In this document: positions 5,894-9,893 of the stretch, piece by piece | Numbering within the stretch: position 1 is the stretch's first letter | How the letters are laid out: each line of letters begins with the position of its first letter | Source of the DNA: a bacterium | Lineage (GTDB): Bacteria; B130-G9 | Reading direction: 5' to 3' | Assembly (NCBI GenBank): GCA_021160245.1 | Contig: JAGHCW010000061.1 | Location: 1-9,893, forward strand | DNA length: 9,893 nucleotides | The notes under the pieces: generated by a model | Seen by the model: only the letters and a program-made list of their open reading frames with translations | Database searches by the model: none | What the model was told of the DNA's origin: nothing | Made by a program: the position numbers and the translations under genes

Positions 5894-6690
5894 GAATCGA
5901 TAGGCTTATCGTTGAGCGAGGTCTAGCGAGCAGCCGTCAGAAGGCGCTCTCGCTTTTGATGGCGGGCCATGTGATTGTTGACGGTCGTCTAATCGAGAAA
6001 CCCGGCGTGCGTGTCGTTAAGAGCAGCGAAATAGACATCCGAATCCCGCGCTTCGGCTTTGTTGGGCGAGGCGGCGAGAAGCTTAGGGCAGCGATTGAGC
6101 ATTTTGGCGTTGATGTCCAGGGCAAGGTCTGTATTGACATCGGCGCATCAACCGGCGGCTTCACTGAGTGTCTCCTCAAACGTGGCGCAAGGCTCGTTTA
6201 TGCAGTCGATGTGGGCTACGGCCAGCTGGCATATAAGCTCCGAGACAGACCTGACGTGATATGTATGGAGCGAACGAATGCTCGCTATTTGGAGAGCGAT
6301 CAGATTGGTCATGTCCCTGAACTTGCGACGATTGACGTCTCGTTCATCTCACTGCGGCTCATCCTTCCGAAGGCTTTCGAATTACTTAGCGACAGTGGGG
6401 AAGTCATAGCCCTAATCAAGCCACAGTTTGAGGTCGGCAAAGGGAAAGTTGGGAAAGGCGGCATCGTCAAGGACCCGTGCCTTCATCGATCTGTCCTGAA
6501 GGATGTGGTCAATTTCTCCAATGAAATAGGTTTTCATGTCAATGGTATTGTCCCTTCATGCCTTCGAGGCGCGAAGGGAAATTATGAATATCTGATGTCT
6601 GCTCGGAAACAGGCCGGAGAGTCGCGCCTCGATTTTTCAAAGGAGATCGAGATTGCAATCTCTTCGGTATTGAGTAACGAGGTAACCTGA
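5869..6690 (+). CDS. tlyA: TlyA-family rRNA (cytidine-2'-O)-methyltransferase
   Basis: The 273-residue protein pairs an S4 RNA-binding domain (about 8-55, RIDRLIVERGLASSRQKA then AGHVIVDG) with an FtsJ-type Rossmann methyltransferase. The SAM site is DIGASTGGFTE (90-100). The K-D-K-E tetrad of 2'-O-methyltransferases is K71 (RGGEK), D156 (IDVSF), K184 (LIKPQFE) and E240 (NYEYL); each lies two above the residues I recall for Mycobacterium tuberculosis TlyA. The likely role is ribose methylation of ribosomal RNA, which in mycobacteria gives capreomycin sensitivity. The only plausible start before the S4 domain is a GTG at 5869, inside the end of dxs (25-base overlap) and with no clear SD, suggesting translational coupling. 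Its stop overlaps the nadK start. TlyA proteins are often annotated as hemolysins, but the tetrad argues for a methyltransferase. Confidence 0.92.
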   Translation: MQASGEKVRIDRLIVERGLASSRQKALSLLMAGHVIVDGRLIEKPGVRVVKSSEIDIRIPRFGFVGRGGEKLRAAIEHFGVDVQGKVCIDIGASTGGFTECLLKRGARLVYAVDVGYGQLAYKLRDRPDVICMERTNARYLESDQIGHVPELATIDVSFISLRLILPKAFELLSDSGEVIALIKPQFEVGKGKVGKGGIVKDPCLHRSVLKDVVNFSNEIGFHVNGIVPSCLRGAKGNYEYLMSARKQAGESRLDFSKEIEIAISSVLSNEVT

Positions 6691-7562
6691 TGTTCAGCAA
6701 GATCGCTATAATTGCTAAGGCTCATGCGCCCAATATCGACGTTATAGTCAATCAGGCCTGCAAGTGGCTTCTAGCAAAAGGCATTGAGGTCAATGTTGAA
6801 GAGCAATTCGGATATGATGTTGACGCCCAAGTAGGCCGCAAGCCGACAAAGGAGCTCTTGAGCGGTTCCGAGATGGCCATCGTGTTTGGAGGCGATGGCA
6901 CGCTAATAGCCATTGCGCAGAACGCAGTCAAGTTCTCAGTCCCGATTCTTGGAGTCAACGCCGGCAGCCTAGGGTTCCTGACAGATATTACGCTGGACGA
7001 GCTTTACGATGCTCTGGCCGAGATACTCGACGGCAAGTTCAAGCTCGATGAGCGAATCGCGCTCAGGGGCCAGATCATAAGTCCGAATATGCAGCGCAGG
7101 AAGCTGCTTGCGGTTAATGACTTCGTGATCAACAAGTCCTCGATCGCCAGGATGATTGAGATCAGAACCTACATTAACGACGTCTTTGTCACCAAGTACC
7201 GAGGCGATGGCCTGATCATATCCACGCCGACGGGCTCGACGGCTTACTCCCTTGCGGCCGGTGGCCCTGTGCTCCACCCCGGCTCAGGCGTCATCGTGCT
7301 TTCGCCTATCTGTCCTCACACACTGACAGTGCGCCCGATCGTTGTCCCGGATGACGTAACCGTTAAGGTAAGGCTTTACAGCAAAGGCCAGGAGGTTAAC
7401 CTCACTATAGATGGCCAGGAGGCAATACATCTTCTGGACGGCGACGAGCTGGTCGTCCGTAAGGCTCGCAAGAGATTCAAGCTGATTCAGAGCTTGAGAA
7501 CGGATTACTACGAGATACTCCGCAAGAAACTCTTCTGGGGAAGGAATATTGGCCAGGAATAA
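6690..7562 (+). CDS. nadK: NAD kinase (ATP/polyphosphate-NAD kinase)
   Basis: The 290-residue cytoplasmic enzyme phosphorylates NAD to NADP, supplying reductant for biosynthesis, including MEP-pathway steps. Diagnostic motifs are VFGGDGTL (65-72), GVNAGSLGFL (88-97), the VND segment with N143-D144, and RGDGLIISTPTGSTAYSLA (171-189) with GGPVLHP (191-197), the NAD-binding core. VRPIVVPD (214-221) and LTIDGQE (248-254) complete the family pattern. Length is normal. The start ATG shares one base with the tlyA stop (TGATG), and GAGG at 6679-6682 lies seven bases before it, so the start is firm and the genes are coupled. The 3' end overlaps the caspase-like gene by 14 bases. Confidence 0.96.
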   Translation: MFSKIAIIAKAHAPNIDVIVNQACKWLLAKGIEVNVEEQFGYDVDAQVGRKPTKELLSGSEMAIVFGGDGTLIAIAQNAVKFSVPILGVNAGSLGFLTDITLDELYDALAEILDGKFKLDERIALRGQIISPNMQRRKLLAVNDFVINKSSIARMIEIRTYINDVFVTKYRGDGLIISTPTGSTAYSLAAGGPVLHPGSGVIVLSPICPHTLTVRPIVVPDDVTVKVRLYSKGQEVNLTIDGQEAIHLLDGDELVVRKARKRFKLIQSLRTDYYEILRKKLFWGRNIGQE

Positions 7563-9459
7563 GCCATCGGGTTTTGCCGATTCGATCTCCGTTCTTCATC
7601 CCAGAGAGGGCCAAACAATTCGGGGAACAAATGTCGAAGTAGTCGGCTGGGTAGCGGGCGCGCCTCATGAGGCGGGTTCAGCCCGAATGGTCTTCAGGGT
7701 CAACGGAAAGTTCTATTCCTCCTTGGACGTTCTGGCTCATGGCCGCACACCGTTCAAAACGCATATTCCGTTAAAGGCTGGCCCCAATGAGATTCAGCTC
7801 GAGCTGCTCATCGGAGCTCGACTTGTTGACCGGAAGGCGCTCGCTGTGAATGCCCAGGGTCAGGGAGAGGAGATCACCTACGGATCGCTCTATAAGAACA
7901 GCTGGGCCATCCTGATCGGAATAGACAATTGCCCAGCCGCACAGCCACTTAAATATGCTGTGAAGGATGCCCGGGCAATTCGGGAGTTTCTGGTAAATGA
8001 GACCCATTTCGATGAGGATCGGATATTCATGCTTCTCAATGAAGAAGCCACGAAAAGGGGCATATTGGAGCTGATGAATGACTTCCTCGGCGCCAATCCA
8101 GCGCTCACACCCGACGACCGGGTTCTAGTCTTCTTTGCGGGGCACGGGCAGCGGCGGAAGATAAGGAAAGGTCGAAGAAAGAGCGACTATCGTGGCTATC
8201 TGATTCCTTTTGATGGCAATCTCGAGAAACTCCACAGCAGCTGCATATCGATGGAGGAAATAAACGAGGCGGCGAGCGTAATCTGCGCCAAGCACACGCT
8301 CTTTGTCTTGGATTGTTGCTTCAGTGGTATGGCCGGGCTTCGTCCGCGAGCCTGCATCATCCCAAGACCCCTAGATAAGGCGTTGGCCGATCCGTGCGTC
8401 AGGATAATCACGGCCGGCAAGTCCGACGAAGAGGTATTCGAAGGAAGGACCAGCTGGGGCGGCAACAGCCTGTTCACCAAGTACTTTCTGAAGGGCCTTC
8501 AGGGATTCGCGGACAAGGACGGCGACAACATAATCACATCTGACGATGTGTATCAATTCGTCCGCGAGCGAGTCACGCACGAGTCGCGCAACCGGCAGAC
8601 GCCTCAAGCGCGGCATCTGTCTGAGTACGGTGAGGGGCAGTTCGTCTTCTTCGTCAAGCAGCAGCAAGGTTCACTAGGCAAAATAGAGGACTACATGGGT
8701 GCGAAGGCAGTCGCACAAGAGCAGTGGGCAGCAGCTCGAGAGCCGGTTGACGCTGCCTCGATTCCAACTGAGAACGGGATCGGCGAGTTTGCTAGAATAG
8801 CCTCCGCTCACTTCATTATGGGCTCCAAGGAGTCAATGGATGAGACTCCCCACATCGTCTCGCTTGATTCCTTCGAGATCGATGTTACACCGATAACGAA
8901 CGGTCAATACAAACATTTCTTGGAAGCCACAGCCTACGATGGCAGGGCCGAGGCGGACGAAAACTACCTCAGAGATTGGCTCTCTGGGACATTCCCGGCG
9001 GGCGAGGAGAACTATCCCATAACTTGGGTCTCATGGTTCAACGCGGTTGCGTTCTGCAAGTGGCGCGGATTTCGCCTTCCGACAGAGGCGGAGTGGGAGA
9101 TGGCTTGCAGAGGCGGTCTCAGAGATAAGGTGTATCCCTTTGGGGACCATCTGCCTGATGAGTTCGCAAAGGGATTGAACACGAGAAAACGAAAGATGTC
9201 TGTCAAAATTACGCCTCCAAATGGCTTCGGTCTGTTTGACTTGATCGGCAGCGTGTCACAGTGGTGCAGTGACTACTATGGCAAGACCTACTACCAGCAA
9301 TGCCCGGAACACAATCCTAAGGGACCGGACAACCGCCAATTCCGCGTCGTTAGAGGTGGGTCGTTCTTGGCAGGCCCCAGGCTGCTCCGGTGTGCGGCAC
9401 GACTCTTTTCAGACCCCGGCTCAACCAGCAAGACGATCGGTTTCAGATGCGCAAGGTAG
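7549..9459 (+). CDS. Caspase-like (C14) protease fused to an FGE/SUMF1-like domain, with an N-terminal Ig-like domain
   Basis: The 636-residue protein has four visible parts. Residues 12-100 look like an Ig-like beta-sandwich (HPREGQTIRGTNVEVVGWV, FRVNGKF, LKAGPNEIQLEL). Residues 115-368 form a caspase/metacaspase domain: ILIGIDNC, LKYAVKDARAI, catalytic H199 in FFAGHG, YLIPFDG, catalytic C257 in LDCCFSG, and the closing TPQARHLSEYGEGQFVF. An EF-hand-like DKDGDNIITSDD (322-333) sits near its end. After a linker, residues 412-636 are FGE-like: FIMGSKES, FEIDVTPITNGQYKHF, FRLPTEAEWE, RVVRGGSF and GFRCAR. The FGE copper-cysteine pair is missing. No signal peptide is seen, so it is probably cytoplasmic. 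The start is TTG 7549 with AAGGA at 7541-7545; the first internal ATG is residue 47, inside the Ig-like domain. Targets and trigger are unknown; orthocaspases of this class usually cut after Arg or Lys. Confidence 0.88.
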   Translation: MARNKPSGFADSISVLHPREGQTIRGTNVEVVGWVAGAPHEAGSARMVFRVNGKFYSSLDVLAHGRTPFKTHIPLKAGPNEIQLELLIGARLVDRKALAVNAQGQGEEITYGSLYKNSWAILIGIDNCPAAQPLKYAVKDARAIREFLVNETHFDEDRIFMLLNEEATKRGILELMNDFLGANPALTPDDRVLVFFAGHGQRRKIRKGRRKSDYRGYLIPFDGNLEKLHSSCISMEEINEAASVICAKHTLFVLDCCFSGMAGLRPRACIIPRPLDKALADPCVRIITAGKSDEEVFEGRTSWGGNSLFTKYFLKGLQGFADKDGDNIITSDDVYQFVRERVTHESRNRQTPQARHLSEYGEGQFVFFVKQQQGSLGKIEDYMGAKAVAQEQWAAAREPVDAASIPTENGIGEFARIASAHFIMGSKESMDETPHIVSLDSFEIDVTPITNGQYKHFLEATAYDGRAEADENYLRDWLSGTFPAGEENYPITWVSWFNAVAFCKWRGFRLPTEAEWEMACRGGLRDKVYPFGDHLPDEFAKGLNTRKRKMSVKITPPNGFGLFDLIGSVSQWCSDYYGKTYYQQCPEHNPKGPDNRQFRVVRGGSFLAGPRLLRCAARLFSDPGSTSKTIGFRCAR

Positions 9460-9492
9460 GTAATCTATATCCAGCAACAGAGTGAGGTTTTA

Positions 9493-9893
9493 ATGCATAA
9501 TTTTCTTGATGCGCTTAAGGGTGGCGTCCTGGTCTGCGATGGCGCAATGGGCACAATGCTCTACGACAAGGGCGTCTATGTCAACAGGTCGTTCGATGAG
9601 CTAAATATCTCCGCGCCCCAGTTGATTGAGGCCGTCCACCGCGAGTACTTAAAGGCCGGCGCGATGATCCTCGAGACAAACACTTACGGCGCGAATCGAC
9701 ATCGGCTCTCTCCCTTTGCTCTCGGTGATCAGACAAAGGAGATCAATGCTAAGGGTGTTGCTATCGCCAGAAAAGTCGCTCGGAATGAGGCTTATGTGGC
9801 CGGCTCGGTCGGGCGCCTCAAGAGCACGGTGCTTTTTAAGGACAGACTCACATCCGACGACATCAAGGCGATATATGCGGAGCAGATCGACGC
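9493..9893 (+). CDS. Homocysteine S-methyltransferase domain protein, 5' part (YitJ- or MetH-type)
   Basis: The 133 visible residues form the start of a homocysteine S-methyltransferase barrel, which moves a methyl group to homocysteine to give methionine. Recognised segments are VLVCDGAMGTMLYDKG (12-27), FDELNIS, HREYLKAGAMILETNTYGANR (about 51-71, with the first ETNT strand) and YVAGSVGRL. The zinc-binding cysteines lie further downstream, outside the window. The FDELN...ETNTYGANR...L pattern resembles bifunctional homocysteine methyltransferase/methylenetetrahydrofolate reductases (YitJ type) a little more than full MetH, but the fragment cannot decide. GAGG at 9484-9487 lies five bases before the ATG. 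It follows the caspase-like gene by 33 bases with no terminator, so it is probably cotranscribed. The gene continues past the right edge. Confidence 0.88.
   Translation, partial: MHNFLDALKGGVLVCDGAMGTMLYDKGVYVNRSFDELNISAPQLIEAVHREYLKAGAMILETNTYGANRHRLSPFALGDQTKEINAKGVAIARKVARNEAYVAGSVGRLKSTVLFKDRLTSDDIKAIYAEQID

Noticed and set aside
5869-6690. Annotation of tlyA as a hemolysin
   Set aside because: The S4 domain, SAM motif and complete K-D-K-E tetrad identify an RNA methyltransferase; the hemolysin name is historical.

Overview
This is bacterial chromosomal DNA of roughly balanced to mildly GC-rich composition, densely packed and mostly on the plus strand. It looks like a free-living, probably diderm bacterium from a lineage I cannot place. 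The evidence is an MEP-pathway isoprenoid cluster (ispA-dxs) linked to xseB, tlyA and nadK, a two-gene ABC polysaccharide exporter, an archease gene (patchy in bacteria), and a CACAGAGA-type repeat that I recall from several uncultured-lineage genomes. No mobile element, CRISPR array, rRNA or tRNA is visible.

Left part, minus strand (1-1830): an ABC-2 permease (wzm/tagG type) is followed by its ATPase (wzt/tagH type) and then by the 5' end of an archease gene that leaves the window at base 1. A short repeat sits between ATPase and archease and supplies the archease ribosome binding site. A non-coding stretch of about 300 bases (1831-2130) separates this group from the rightward genes. It holds a near-consensus sigma70 promoter for a small heat-shock protein, overlapped by a site resembling the HspR operator (HAIR) and flanked by two short palindromes.

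Middle part, plus strand (2131-7562): hsp20, xseB, ispA, dxs, tlyA and nadK. A convincing hairpin with a T-rich tail lies between xseB and ispA, so that junction is probably an attenuator or terminator. From dxs onward the genes overlap (dxs/tlyA by 25 bases, tlyA/nadK by 1 base, nadK/next gene by 14 bases), which suggests one translationally coupled unit. IspA and Dxs make isoprenoid precursors, TlyA is an rRNA 2'-O-methyltransferase, and NadK makes NADP. XseB is the small subunit of exonuclease VII; its partner XseA is not in the window.

Right part (7549-9893): the unusual gene is a 636-residue protein joining an Ig-like beta-sandwich, a caspase-like (C14) protease with an intact His/Cys dyad, an EF-hand-like loop, and a C-terminal formylglycine-generating-enzyme-like domain that lacks the paired catalytic cysteines. 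It is embedded in the housekeeping operon between nadK and a homocysteine S-methyltransferase gene that runs off the right edge. This caspase/FGE-like fusion is the best candidate for an under-described sensor-protease system.
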